Below, piece after piece: positions 26,110 to 34,680 of a DNA stretch of 55,487 nucleotides. Position 1 is the stretch's first letter; each line of letters starts with the position of its first letter. A program made the translations under genes and the position numbers. The notes under the pieces are model-generated. The model did not search any database. It was not told where the DNA came from and was given only the letters and a program-made list of their open reading frames with translations. The DNA is from Bacteroidales bacterium UBA4243 (GTDB taxonomy: Bacteria; Bacteroidota; Bacteroidia; Bacteroidales; F082), in NCBI GenBank assembly GCA_002396205.1, contig DGXB01000082.1, positions 1-55,487 on the forward strand, given 5' to 3'.

Positions 26110-26268
26110 GAACCTCAGGACATGAAAAAGCGCGGAAAGGCGCTTATCAATGTCCCAAGGTCCTCGCATGACCCATTCACGAAGATAAGTCCAGCCCGCG
26201 CTATAGCGCAGGCGCTGGCACTTATTCGTTTCGTGAGTGTCTTTTGAATTTGCGAGGTTCAGGGACAT
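26110..26268 (-). ncRNA. Structured leader or palindromic element upstream of the helicase operon
   Basis: Between a TATTTTTG box (26337-26344, minus strand) and the helicase ATG lies a region that can fold in two ways. First: TGTCCC with GGGACA, CCTCGCA with TGCGAGG, CACGAA with TTCGTG, and a long central hairpin (AATAAGT.CCAGC against GCTGG.ACTTAT). Second: the middle strand GGACAT...AAGCGC with GCGCTT...ATGTCC. GAACCTC and GAGGTTC can also close the whole. It could be a regulatory leader RNA, a small RNA or a palindromic repeat. A 55-codon frame on the same strand (26101-26268) exists but looks secondary. The rest of the 26053-26430 gap has no gene that I can see. Confidence 0.45.
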
Positions 26269-26336
26269 TCCGAATATAGCACTAACGCTATGTTATTTCC
26301 AATAAAACGCACCGCTGTTTAGGCGATACTTGTGGG

Positions 26337-26344
26337 CAAAAATA
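26337..26344 (-). promoter_or_regulatory. Likely -7 box of the helicase-methyltransferase operon
   Basis: TATTTTTG on the minus strand, about 285 bases before the helicase ATG. No TTTG at the exact -33 distance. It gives an unusually long leader, which contains the structured element. Confidence 0.45.
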
Positions 26345-26430
26345 CAAAATCTTTCAAGACAACCCGTTTATATTCCCCTTCTTTTGATTCTTTTTTGTAG
26401 TTTTGTAACCAAAGAAACGAATAGTAGTTT

Positions 26431-27873
26431 ATGCAAACTCCTGATATTCAAAACATATTAGCTGAACTCACCCGTTCCATCGGTGAAACGCCTAAGGATA
26501 TTCTACCCATTGCGGCTTCGGGGTCGGCGCGGAAGTATTTTCGCATCATTACTGACCAAAGGAGCTTAATTGGAACTTTTAGCAACAATATCGAGGAAAA
26601 CGAGGCTTTTCTCGCTTTCTGCAAGCATTTCCATGAGTTAAACCTCAACGTCCCAGAAGTTTATGCAACTAACAACGAGCATTCTTGTTATCTGCAAAGC
26701 GACTTTGGCGACGACAATCTGTTTGCGCACGTGCAGAAGGCGTTGCAAAGTGGAGGATACGGAGAAAACACCATCCGGCTTTTCAAGAAAGCACTTAGCC
26801 ATCTCGTCAAGTTCCAATGCCTTGGCCACCAAGGGTTGGATTACAGCAAGGCCTACCCCACCCCGAGTTTCGACCGACAATCCATCCTCAACGACCTCAA
26901 CTATTTCAAATACTATTTCGTCAAGCCACACGAGGAAATCGACTTCAACGAAACCCGTTTGGACAAGGATTTCTCAGCCTTCGCCGACTTTGTCAGCAAA
27001 GCCCCGAACGATTTTTTCATGTATCGTGATTTCCAATCGCGCAACATCATGGTCAAGGACAACGAATTGTATTTCATCGACTTCCAAGGCGGACGAAGAG
27101 GCCCGTTGAACTACGATGTGGTTTCGCTGCTCTACCAAGTGAAGGCACAAATGCCACAAAGCCTGCGCGACGAACTCATTGACTATTACAAAACTGAACT
27201 GGCGCAATATGTCAATCCCGATGAGGTGAAATTTGACCTCTACCAGCCATATTTCGTCTATCTCCGCCTTCTACAAGTACTTGGTGCATACGGATTTAGA
27301 GGATTAATTCAAAAGAAATCGCACTTCATCGAAAGCATCCCTTATGCTTTGAAGGAACTGAAAGCATGGGATGACACCCACCCCTTAAACGACTACCCCG
27401 AACTCCAAAACGTCATTTCCAAACTATCAATTATCAATTATCAATTATCAACTAACAACTCCAAACTCACCGTCACCATCAACAGTTTTTCGTTCCGAAA
27501 AGGCTATCCCAACGACTTCAGCGGCAACGGCGGCGGCTTCGTGTTCGACTGCCGCGCCCTGCCCAACCCTGGCCGTGAGCCCAAATTCAAGACCAAGACT
27601 GGCCGCGACTGGGAAGTCATCGATTACCTGATGGCCAAACCACAAGTCCATGTTTTCTTAGACCATGTAAAAGCCATTGTTAGCCAAAGCGTTGACAATT
27701 ACATTGAGCGTCATTTCAGCAATTTGATGGTCTCGTTTGGCTGCACGGGCGGACAACACAGAAGCGTCTTCTTCGCCCAAACCATCTACGAATGGCTTAA
27801 GTCGACCTATCCCGACATCAACTTGAAACTGAATCATATAGAACGCAAAATCACGGAGGAACGCAGCGTATGA
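26431..27873 (+). CDS. Fusion of an APH-type sugar kinase (AmgK-like) and a RapZ C-terminal domain
   Basis: A 480-residue cytosolic protein. Residues about 1-335 are an aminoglycoside-phosphotransferase-type kinase: FFMYRDFQSRNIMV carries the catalytic Asp and Asn, and YFIDFQGGRRGP the metal-binding Asp. Residues about 350-480 are the RapZ C-terminal domain with NGGGFVFDCRALPNPGRE and FGCTGGQHRS. The kinase family includes AmgK, which phosphorylates N-acetylmuramic acid and N-acetylglucosamine for cell-wall recycling; the next gene is a MurU-like nucleotidyltransferase, which supports that role. The linker between domains (LSIINYQLSTNN) is encoded by TCAATTA-type repeats. The stop overlaps the next ATG (ATGA). 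Confidence 0.88.
   Translation: MQTPDIQNILAELTRSIGETPKDILPIAASGSARKYFRIITDQRSLIGTFSNNIEENEAFLAFCKHFHELNLNVPEVYATNNEHSCYLQSDFGDDNLFAHVQKALQSGGYGENTIRLFKKALSHLVKFQCLGHQGLDYSKAYPTPSFDRQSILNDLNYFKYYFVKPHEEIDFNETRLDKDFSAFADFVSKAPNDFFMYRDFQSRNIMVKDNELYFIDFQGGRRGPLNYDVVSLLYQVKAQMPQSLRDELIDYYKTELAQYVNPDEVKFDLYQPYFVYLRLLQVLGAYGFRGLIQKKSHFIESIPYALKELKAWDDTHPLNDYPELQNVISKLSIINYQLSTNNSKLTVTINSFSFRKGYPNDFSGNGGGFVFDCRALPNPGREPKFKTKTGRDWEVIDYLMAKPQVHVFLDHVKAIVSQSVDNYIERHFSNLMVSFGCTGGQHRSVFFAQTIYEWLKSTYPDINLKLNHIERKITEERSV
27421..27452 (+). repeat. TCAATTA tandem repeats in the kinase-RapZ linker
   Basis: ATCAATTATCAATTATCAA-like units of 7-10 bases, a pattern often found between genes in Bacteroidota, are here in frame inside the gene and encode the interdomain linker. 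Confidence 0.75.
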
Positions 27874-28634
27874 ACAACGATATTGTAGCCATGATTTTGG
27901 CCGCCGGCCTCGGCACCCGTCTCAAAGAGCTGACCCACGACAAACCCAAGGCCTTGGTCGAACTGAACGGCAAACCCTTGTTGCAACATTGCATCGAAAA
28001 CTTGATTACGCAAGGCTTCAGCCGCATCGTCATCAACGTGCATCACTTCGGCGAGCAAATCATCGACTTCGTGATGCGCCAACGTTTCGATGCCTACATC
28101 CAAATCTCCGACGAGCGCGACCAACTGATGGACACTGGCGGAGGCATCGTCAAGGCCACACCACTATTCAAAGGATCGAAAGCCGTTTTGGTTCATAATG
28201 TCGACATCATCAGCGACGTTAATCTAAGTGATATAGGACGGCAATTCCTTGATACAAACGACGATGCATGGCTGCTGACGCAAAACAGAGAGACGAATAG
28301 AAAACTATTGTTTGATGACGAGAGCCAACTTGTCGGGTGGATGAATAAGGCTGAAAAACGGTTTAAATGGGTGGATGAATCCATGTCGGGCGTTTCGACA
28401 GGTCCAACGACCCTTAACTTCAACGAAATGGCTTTCAGCGGACTGCATTTCTTCCGCAGCGACCTCTTTGCCAGTTTTGAATGCAAACCTCAGAGTGTCA
28501 TTGACTTATATCTCACTTTAGCCAAGACAAACCGCATCATTTCCAAGCCCATCCAACCCGCTTTTTGGTTCGATTTGGGCAAGCCCGAGCAACTGACCTT
28601 AGCCGAAAACCACTTAACCCACCTCGCAAAATGA
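27870..28634 (+). CDS. Nucleotidyltransferase family protein (MurU-like)
   Basis: A 254-residue sugar-phosphate nucleotidyltransferase of the GT-A-like fold. The signature MILAAGLGTRLKELTHDKPKALVE is at the N-terminus (residues about 6-29), followed by the metal-binding VHNVDIIS. It should join a sugar 1-phosphate and an NTP to form an NDP-sugar; with the preceding AmgK-like kinase it could make UDP-N-acetylmuramic acid in the recycling route described for Pseudomonas. The substrate is inferred from the neighbour. It overlaps the genes on both sides as ATGA. Confidence 0.87.
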   Translation: MNNDIVAMILAAGLGTRLKELTHDKPKALVELNGKPLLQHCIENLITQGFSRIVINVHHFGEQIIDFVMRQRFDAYIQISDERDQLMDTGGGIVKATPLFKGSKAVLVHNVDIISDVNLSDIGRQFLDTNDDAWLLTQNRETNRKLLFDDESQLVGWMNKAEKRFKWVDESMSGVSTGPTTLNFNEMAFSGLHFFRSDLFASFECKPQSVIDLYLTLAKTNRIISKPIQPAFWFDLGKPEQLTLAENHLTHLAK

Positions 28635-31531
28635 ACCACGAGAGCTTCCTGCACAAATTAGCCGACCACATCTTGAGCCACTACGACCTTTCAAACCAAG
28701 AACTTACGGTCGTATTTCCAAATAAACGCGCCGCCTTCTACTTGCGCAACGAGTTCAAGAAAACAAGCCAAGAAACATTGTGGCTCCCCCGAATGGTCTC
28801 CATCGAGGAGGCCGTCACGCAATGGAGCGGCATCGAACTCGCCGACGACATCGAAATCCTTTTCGAGCTTATCGCCATCGACGCCCAGCTTCACGTCGAG
28901 CAAAACAGCGACCTCAGCGTTTTTGGTAGCCAAGCCGCCCAAATGGCCAAAGACTTCGACGAAATCGACCAATACGGAATCGACGCGCAGCATATCTTCA
29001 ACTACGTCATCGAAAACAAGAGATTGGAATTCTGGAACTTCGACGAGGAAAAAGCCAAGGAGAAAGAGCTGAAATACCTTAGGTTTTTCAACTCGCTTTA
29101 CCACTATTATCTCCGTCTTCGCGAAGTGCTTTCGGCAAAGGGAAAAGGCTATTACGGAATGATAACCAGATATTTAGCAAATTTACCCGAAGAGGAATTG
29201 CTAAATAAATTAGGTGAAACAATTGTCATCTTCGCCGGATTCAACGCCATGACCAAGACGGAAGAGCAAATCGTCAGCACCTTAATTAAGAACGGCAGGG
29301 CGGAAATCCTCTTCGACTACGACCACTATTACCTCGACAACCCCACCAACGAGGCAGGTTTCTTCGCCCGAAAATACCAGACGCGCCATCCCGAATGGCT
29401 AAAAAACGGTGTTGGCGACGCATTGCTTACCGAAGAGAAGCACATCCATGTCATCAGCGCAAGCGGCAACGCATTACAGGCCAAGGCTTTGCAATCCAAA
29501 TTACAAGAAAACCAAAGCCAAGGCCAAGCCGTCATCCTTGCCGACCAAAACCTACTGATTCCCACCCTGAACGCCATTCCCGCAACAGAGGCTTACCATG
29601 ACTTCAAGGTCTCAATGGGCTATCCACTCGCAAAAACACCTGTCAACCAATTAATTAAAGAGTATTTCTCACTTCGTCGTCGCCATAAGATCACAAGGAA
29701 AATCACCGAAAACGGCGTTGAACGCACCGCCGAAGGTTGGTATATCTGGCCCGTCCTCCATCTCATGGAACTCGAAATCGTCAAAATCGTCTTCCCTCAA
29801 GATGAGACCACCGCCTTCAGCCAATGGCGAATCGAAGCCGTCAACTCGGGCAAGTTCATCTTCGAGGACAACGACATCGAGGCCTTGAACGACATGCCCA
29901 ACATCCGGAAATTCCTCAAAATCATCCTAATAGATGGCCCAGCATCGCCTTTGACAACACTGCACGCCATCAATGCGATTCTGGAATTCTTGGCCAGTCT
30001 GATACAGACAAACGGAGGGCAAAAGGAAACGGTTTTCCTGCTCAACCAAGTGAGTGGCATCGGGAAAATCGTCAGCCGATTGCAACAAATCGTTGAGAGC
30101 AACTCAAAATATATCAGCAACTTGCAAAGCCTCGAAATCCTATACCGTTTGCTAACGACAGGTGCCTCGTTGAAACTCAACAGCAGTAGCACCGATGGTC
30201 TGCAAATCATGGGTCTGTTGGAGACGCGCAACCTCGATTTTGAGCGTTTGCACCTGCTCAGCGTCAACGAGGGCATTTTGCCGCCCGACAAGTCGCAAGG
30301 CAGCTTCATCCCCCAATACATCCGTCGCGAATGCGGGCTACCAGGTTATGCCGAGAGTCAGGCTGTGGTGGCCTACCATTTCTATCACCTCTTGCAAAAC
30401 GGAAAAGACATTTACCTCTATTTCAACAACTTGGGAGAGACATCGGGCGGAGAAGCCAGTCGTTTCATACTGCAAATCAAGCACGAATTGGCACAAAACG
30501 CCAACATCCATTTCCATGAAGAGAGCTTCGTGAGCCTCACCACGCCTTCCATCGAGGTCAAGGCACTCAGTGCACAAAAAGACGACGACACACTTCAAAG
30601 GTTGCACTATCTCATTGAAAATGAAGCGAAAGGGTTGTCACCTTCTTCCCTGTCGACTTATCTCAATTGCCCATTGAAGTATTATCTGAAATATGTTGCC
30701 CAAATCGAGGACAACAGCACCGAGGAGGATGTCGGAGTCAACATCATCGGAACGGTCATCCACGACACCCTGGAATTTCTCTTCGCCGACTATCTTCCCC
30801 AAGACGGGAAACTCCAAGTCATCGACAAGACGCTTTTCGACGAGAAAATCAAGCCGTTATGGAAGCAGAAACTGGCCCAAGCCATCGAGCAGGACATGCC
30901 AAATGGATTGCCCGATGTTGGCTTCAACTACCTCAACCACGTCACTATCGAGCAGCAGATCCTGAATTACCTGAACTACACTTCAAGCCAACTGAAAAAC
31001 AGCGATTTGACCATCATCGCAACCGAGGGCAAACTTCAGGCAACTCCCTTCGGGAAATGCCGCATCGCAGGTCGTGCCGACCGAATCGACCGTTTCGGCG
31101 GCATCGTCAGAGTGATTGACTACAAGACCGGACATGTAGATGATGCCGACCTCCGCGTGCCAGTGCGCCACCTAAACGAAAGCGACTTGGACTATCTGAG
31201 GCAAATCCCCGACAAGGCCCTCCAACTGCTGCTTTACAAATACATGTACCTCAAAGGCAACCCAAGCCTCGCACCCGAACAGGTGACTGGGGCCATTCAC
31301 GGGCTGAGATACACACGCAATATCGAATTTGGGTTATCGAAGGTAACGCCCAAAAAGGGCGACAGCGATGTCGATGCCAACTTCTTGGACGACAGCACTT
31401 TCCTCGACGACATGGAACGCTTGATTGAAGCCGCAGTCACCGAAATGCTCGACACGGCGACACCTTTCGTCCAAGCCCAAGACGACAAGAAATGCTGCTA
31501 TTGCGATTTTAAGGGGATTTGCAAGCGGTGA
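28631..31531 (+). CDS. AddB-like protein with PD-(D/E)XK nuclease domain
   Basis: A 966-residue protein. The N-terminal 600 residues resemble a UvrD/AddB-like helicase core without an intact Walker A, and the C-terminal region has a PD-(D/E)XK nuclease: LSTYLNCPLKYYLKY, GRADRIDRFGGIVRVIDYKTG (Asp, Asp-x-Lys), and a terminal CCYCDFKGICKR, a likely iron-sulfur ligand set. AddB partners with AddA in double-strand break repair; no AddA-type gene is in the window, so the partner would be elsewhere. It starts at the ATG at 28631, overlapping the stop of the nucleotidyltransferase gene, so it is the third gene of that coupled unit. Confidence 0.85.
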   Translation: MNHESFLHKLADHILSHYDLSNQELTVVFPNKRAAFYLRNEFKKTSQETLWLPRMVSIEEAVTQWSGIELADDIEILFELIAIDAQLHVEQNSDLSVFGSQAAQMAKDFDEIDQYGIDAQHIFNYVIENKRLEFWNFDEEKAKEKELKYLRFFNSLYHYYLRLREVLSAKGKGYYGMITRYLANLPEEELLNKLGETIVIFAGFNAMTKTEEQIVSTLIKNGRAEILFDYDHYYLDNPTNEAGFFARKYQTRHPEWLKNGVGDALLTEEKHIHVISASGNALQAKALQSKLQENQSQGQAVILADQNLLIPTLNAIPATEAYHDFKVSMGYPLAKTPVNQLIKEYFSLRRRHKITRKITENGVERTAEGWYIWPVLHLMELEIVKIVFPQDETTAFSQWRIEAVNSGKFIFEDNDIEALNDMPNIRKFLKIILIDGPASPLTTLHAINAILEFLASLIQTNGGQKETVFLLNQVSGIGKIVSRLQQIVESNSKYISNLQSLEILYRLLTTGASLKLNSSSTDGLQIMGLLETRNLDFERLHLLSVNEGILPPDKSQGSFIPQYIRRECGLPGYAESQAVVAYHFYHLLQNGKDIYLYFNNLGETSGGEASRFILQIKHELAQNANIHFHEESFVSLTTPSIEVKALSAQKDDDTLQRLHYLIENEAKGLSPSSLSTYLNCPLKYYLKYVAQIEDNSTEEDVGVNIIGTVIHDTLEFLFADYLPQDGKLQVIDKTLFDEKIKPLWKQKLAQAIEQDMPNGLPDVGFNYLNHVTIEQQILNYLNYTSSQLKNSDLTIIATEGKLQATPFGKCRIAGRADRIDRFGGIVRVIDYKTGHVDDADLRVPVRHLNESDLDYLRQIPDKALQLLLYKYMYLKGNPSLAPEQVTGAIHGLRYTRNIEFGLSKVTPKKGDSDVDANFLDDSTFLDDMERLIEAAVTEMLDTATPFVQAQDDKKCCYCDFKGICKR

Positions 31532-31544
31532 ATGCTGAATTCAA

Positions 31545-31575
31545 TTTGCATAAATCACAATTTTACTTATTTTTG
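31545..31575 (+). promoter_or_regulatory. Bacteroidota-type promoter of the AAA/DUF1703 gene
   Basis: TTTG (31545-31548), 19 bases, TATTTTTG (31568-31575), 20 bases before the ATG at 31596. A full consensus match. Confidence 0.75.
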
Positions 31576-31595
31576 CGCCATAAATCACCACAACG

Positions 31596-33179
31596 ATGGA
31601 AAGCAAACTCAAATACCCCGTTGGCATCCAGACTTTCTCGAGAATCAGGAAAGAGAACTACCTCTACATCGACAAGACGGACTTGATGTGGAAGATGACA
31701 AAACTAAGCCCCTTTGTCTTCCTTAGCCGTCCGCGCAGGTTCGGCAAGTCGTTGCTCACCACTACGCTCAACGCTTATTTCAAAGGGCAGAAAGAACTCT
31801 TTGAAGGCTTGAAAATCATGGAATTGGAGCAGGATTGGGAGCAATATCCCGTCATCCATATCGATTTGAGCATGGCGAAAGGTAAGGCGTCAGCGAAAGA
31901 GCTGGAGCGGACTTTGATCTGGCTTCTGGAGACGGACAGCGGTTTCGAAACCATGCCTAACGAAGTCACTCCGGGCGAGAAGTTTCGCGGCATCATCCGT
32001 CGTGAATACGAAAAAGCGCATAAGAACGTGGTGCTGATCATCGACGAATACGATGCGCCTTTGCTTGATGTGCTGCACGAAGAGCAACGGCTTCCGGAGT
32101 TCAGGCGTGTGATGCAAGAGTTCTACCAGCCGCTGAAAGCCAGCGAGGCCATGATCAAGTTCTGCTTCATCACGGGCATCACCAAATTCAGCCAGTTGAG
32201 CATCTTCTCCACCATCAACAACCTGACCAACATCTCGATGCAACCCGAATTTGCGACCATCTGCGGCATCTCGGAAGAGGAGTTTGCAACGGAAATGGCT
32301 TTCGGCATTGCGATGCTGGCAGAAAGATACAATTGTTCTCCCGACGAAATGCATATAAAGCTGAAAAATCAATACGACGGTTACCGTTTTTCCGAAAACT
32401 CAACAGACGTGTACAATCCATTCAGTCTTCTTAAGTGTTTCATGCAGAAGAAAATAGCCAATTATTGGTTCGAGAGCGGCACTCCGTCATTCCTTCTTCG
32501 CCAGATGCAAAAATTCCACACCGATGTGACCACGATGGACTTCATCGAGGCTTCGGCGACCTCCTTCGACCGCCCCACCGAAGCCATGGAAGATGCCTTG
32601 CCGCTACTCTACCAAAGCGGCTACCTGACCATCAAGGACTACGACCAAAAATCTGACACATACGTTTTGTCCATTCCCAACAACGAGGTTCGCACCGGAC
32701 TTGTCAGCGGACTCATCCCGACCTACACGGGCTTGAGCAGCGTGAAAATACAAGACGGCTTCGCCCTCAAGCTGTGGCGCGCCTTGGACAAGGACGACAT
32801 TGAGGCCGCCATGAACGAACTCAAAGCGTTTTTGGCGAGCATCCCTTACGTTGAGGGATTCCAACAGAAACTGAAAGACGAAAAGAACTACGAAGGCTTC
32901 TATGAATACACTTTCTGGCTGATTTTCAACATGATGAACGTCTTTGCGCAAACACAAGTGAAATGTGCAGGCGGTCGCATTGATTTCGTCATCCGAATGC
33001 CCGAAACGACTTATGTTTTTGAGATGAAAGTGAACGGCACAGCCCAAGAAGCCATGGACCAAATCGACGGCAAAGGGTATGCCTTACCGTATTATACCGA
33101 AGGAAAAAGCGTCGTAAAAATCGGCATCCAATTCGACAGGGAAAAGATGACCATCGGAGACTATCTGATTGAACGGTAG
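31596..33179 (+). CDS. AAA-ATPase-like protein with C-terminal DUF1703 (PD-(D/E)XK fold)
   Basis: A 527-residue protein of a family that occurs in many copies in Bacteroidales. It starts with the family block YPVGIQTFSRIR...YIDKT, then the Walker A-like RPRRFGKSLL and Walker B-like VLIIDEYDAPLLD, and ends in the DUF1703 nuclease-like domain with DFVIRMPETTYVFEMKVNG (Asp and Glu-x-Lys). The cellular role is unknown; roles in mobile-element or phage conflict have been suggested for the family but not shown. It is a single-gene unit with a consensus promoter, and its stop is 2 bases from the convergent DUF721 gene. Confidence 0.88.
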   Translation: MESKLKYPVGIQTFSRIRKENYLYIDKTDLMWKMTKLSPFVFLSRPRRFGKSLLTTTLNAYFKGQKELFEGLKIMELEQDWEQYPVIHIDLSMAKGKASAKELERTLIWLLETDSGFETMPNEVTPGEKFRGIIRREYEKAHKNVVLIIDEYDAPLLDVLHEEQRLPEFRRVMQEFYQPLKASEAMIKFCFITGITKFSQLSIFSTINNLTNISMQPEFATICGISEEEFATEMAFGIAMLAERYNCSPDEMHIKLKNQYDGYRFSENSTDVYNPFSLLKCFMQKKIANYWFESGTPSFLLRQMQKFHTDVTTMDFIEASATSFDRPTEAMEDALPLLYQSGYLTIKDYDQKSDTYVLSIPNNEVRTGLVSGLIPTYTGLSSVKIQDGFALKLWRALDKDDIEAAMNELKAFLASIPYVEGFQQKLKDEKNYEGFYEYTFWLIFNMMNVFAQTQVKCAGGRIDFVIRMPETTYVFEMKVNGTAQEAMDQIDGKGYALPYYTEGKSVVKIGIQFDREKMTIGDYLIER

Positions 33180-33181
33180 TG

Positions 33182-33472
33182 TCAATTCAACACGATTTCC
33201 GAAACCACATCCTTCCCGACGCGCTCATTCAAATTCTTCATCAACAACGATTTGGAATAGCTCAGTTCGCTGCGCAAAGCATCGGAATCGACGCGCACAA
33301 AAAGCACGCCTTTCTTGATGGAAACGTCAATGGTGTGGGAGGCGATGAACGTCCCGACCACCTTGGGCCAGGCATCAACGGCTTTCATCTCGTCCAAAAA
33401 GTCAGGCCCCTTGTGCATGACAATGTATTCCTTGATGAGATCGCCCAATTTCTGCACTTCATAGTAGACCAT
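33182..33472 (-). CDS. DUF721 (DciA-like) protein
   Basis: A 96-residue protein of the DUF721 family (pfam05258), seen in the WPKVVGTFIASHTIDVSIKKG and VDSDALRSELSYSK region. Family members near recF and dnaA include DciA, an ancestral loader of the replicative helicase. Such a role is plausible here: the gene follows recF directly and overlaps its stop by 14 bases. Assignment as DciA itself is not proved by the sequence. Confidence 0.85.
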   Translation of the reverse strand: MVYYEVQKLGDLIKEYIVMHKGPDFLDEMKAVDAWPKVVGTFIASHTIDVSIKKGVLFVRVDSDALRSELSYSKSLLMKNLNERVGKDVVSEIVLN

Positions 33473-34586
33473 CGTGACCTCCTATCTCCTTGACACTGCC
33501 CTTTTCCACCTCGAAAATCTTGTGGTCGATGTTGGTGTTTTCAAATAGTTTCTCCACCCTACCCTGTTGAGTGTCAGTGATAAACACCTGACCAAAATGG
33601 TCGTCGCCAACCAAGCGGACGAGTTTCATCACGCGCTGGTCGTCGAGCTTGTCGAAGATGTCGTCCAAAAGCATGATGGGCTTGTAGCCGATTCTTTGGT
33701 AGTTGAAATCGAATTGCGCCAATCGGATGGAGACCACGAACGACTTTTGCTGTCCCTGCGAGCCAAAACGCTTCACGGGGTGGCCATCAAGCGTAAACTC
33801 CAAGTCGTCCTTGTGGATTCCCACATTGGTATAGCCCGAATAGCGGTCGTGCATCAGGCTTTCCTCAAGCAAGGCATCGAGCGGCTTTTCGTCCAACCGC
33901 GACTGATACACCACATTCACCTTCTCAGTGCCCCCCGACACGATTTCGTAATAATGCTGGAAAATGGGCAGGAAATCCACCAAAAACTGGTGGCGCTTGG
34001 CATGGATGTCGTCGGCAAACTGAGCCAATTGGGCTTCCCAAAGCCGCAGCAACTCACGATCGAAAGTGCGGCTCTCGGCGAACTGCTTCAGCTGGATATT
34101 CCGTTGCAGCAAGGCTCGGTTGTATTTCAGCAAAGCGTTGAGATACAGCGGATCGAACTGCGAAATCACACCATCGATGAACTTACGGCGCAGGTCACTG
34201 CCATCGTTGATGAGGTCGCTGTCGTAAGGCGAAATCATCACCAACGGGAACTTCCCGATATGGTCGCTCAGGCGGTCGTATTCCTTCTTGTTGAATCGGA
34301 ACGACTTCTTGGCATCGCGTTTCTGCACGCACGACACCAACTCGTCGTCCTTGTCGGGATGGCAATAGGTGCCGTGTATGGCGAAAAAATCCTGTTCGTG
34401 ACGGATGTTCTGTTTGTCGGTGGCGGCAAAGAAACTCTTGCAAAACGAGAGGTAATAAATCGAGTCGAGGATGTTGGTCTTGCCTGCCCCGTTGAGACCC
34501 ACGAAACAATTGACGTTTTCCGAAAACAGCAGGTCAGCCGATTCGCAGTTCTTGAAGTTGGTCAGTTTGAGTTCGTGGAGATACAT
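33459..34586 (-). CDS. recF: DNA replication and repair protein RecF
   Basis: A 375-residue SMC-like ATPase that helps load RecA at gaps. Visible motifs: Walker A GLNGAGKTN near residue 33, the signature region KRFGSQGQQKSFVVSIRLAQ, and Walker B IMLLDDIFDKLDDQR. The start MYLHELKLTNFKNC and the length fit the family. It lies behind porQ on the same strand and is followed by DUF721. Confidence 0.95.
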   Translation of the reverse strand: MYLHELKLTNFKNCESADLLFSENVNCFVGLNGAGKTNILDSIYYLSFCKSFFAATDKQNIRHEQDFFAIHGTYCHPDKDDELVSCVQKRDAKKSFRFNKKEYDRLSDHIGKFPLVMISPYDSDLINDGSDLRRKFIDGVISQFDPLYLNALLKYNRALLQRNIQLKQFAESRTFDRELLRLWEAQLAQFADDIHAKRHQFLVDFLPIFQHYYEIVSGGTEKVNVVYQSRLDEKPLDALLEESLMHDRYSGYTNVGIHKDDLEFTLDGHPVKRFGSQGQQKSFVVSIRLAQFDFNYQRIGYKPIMLLDDIFDKLDDQRVMKLVRLVGDDHFGQVFITDTQQGRVEKLFENTNIDHKIFEVEKGSVKEIGGHDGLL

Positions 34587-34593
34587 CTTTCAT

Positions 34594-34680
34594 TGACTTC
34601 GGGACGCGGGACTTCGGGACACGGGGCCAGGACCTTGAGCTTGTCGAAAGGCCGTCTCGCGTCTCGCAGTCTCGTGTCAA
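34594..34680. repeat. Interspersed repeat, copy 2, with a CTTTCGACAAGCTCAAG-type element
   Basis: The gap between recF and porQ contains GACGCGGGAC and GGGACACGGG units, then CTTGAGCTTGTCGAAAGG, then GTCTCGCGTCTCGCAGTCTC. The outer parts match the element at 11836-11906; the middle part is a dispersed bacterial repeat well known from its spurious 'LSLSKG' translation. Confidence 0.75.

Noticed and set aside
26101..26268. 55-codon frame in the helicase leader
   Set aside because: It coincides almost exactly with the long hairpin, and its residues look like a by-product of the palindrome; kept as a structured element instead. Not excluded.
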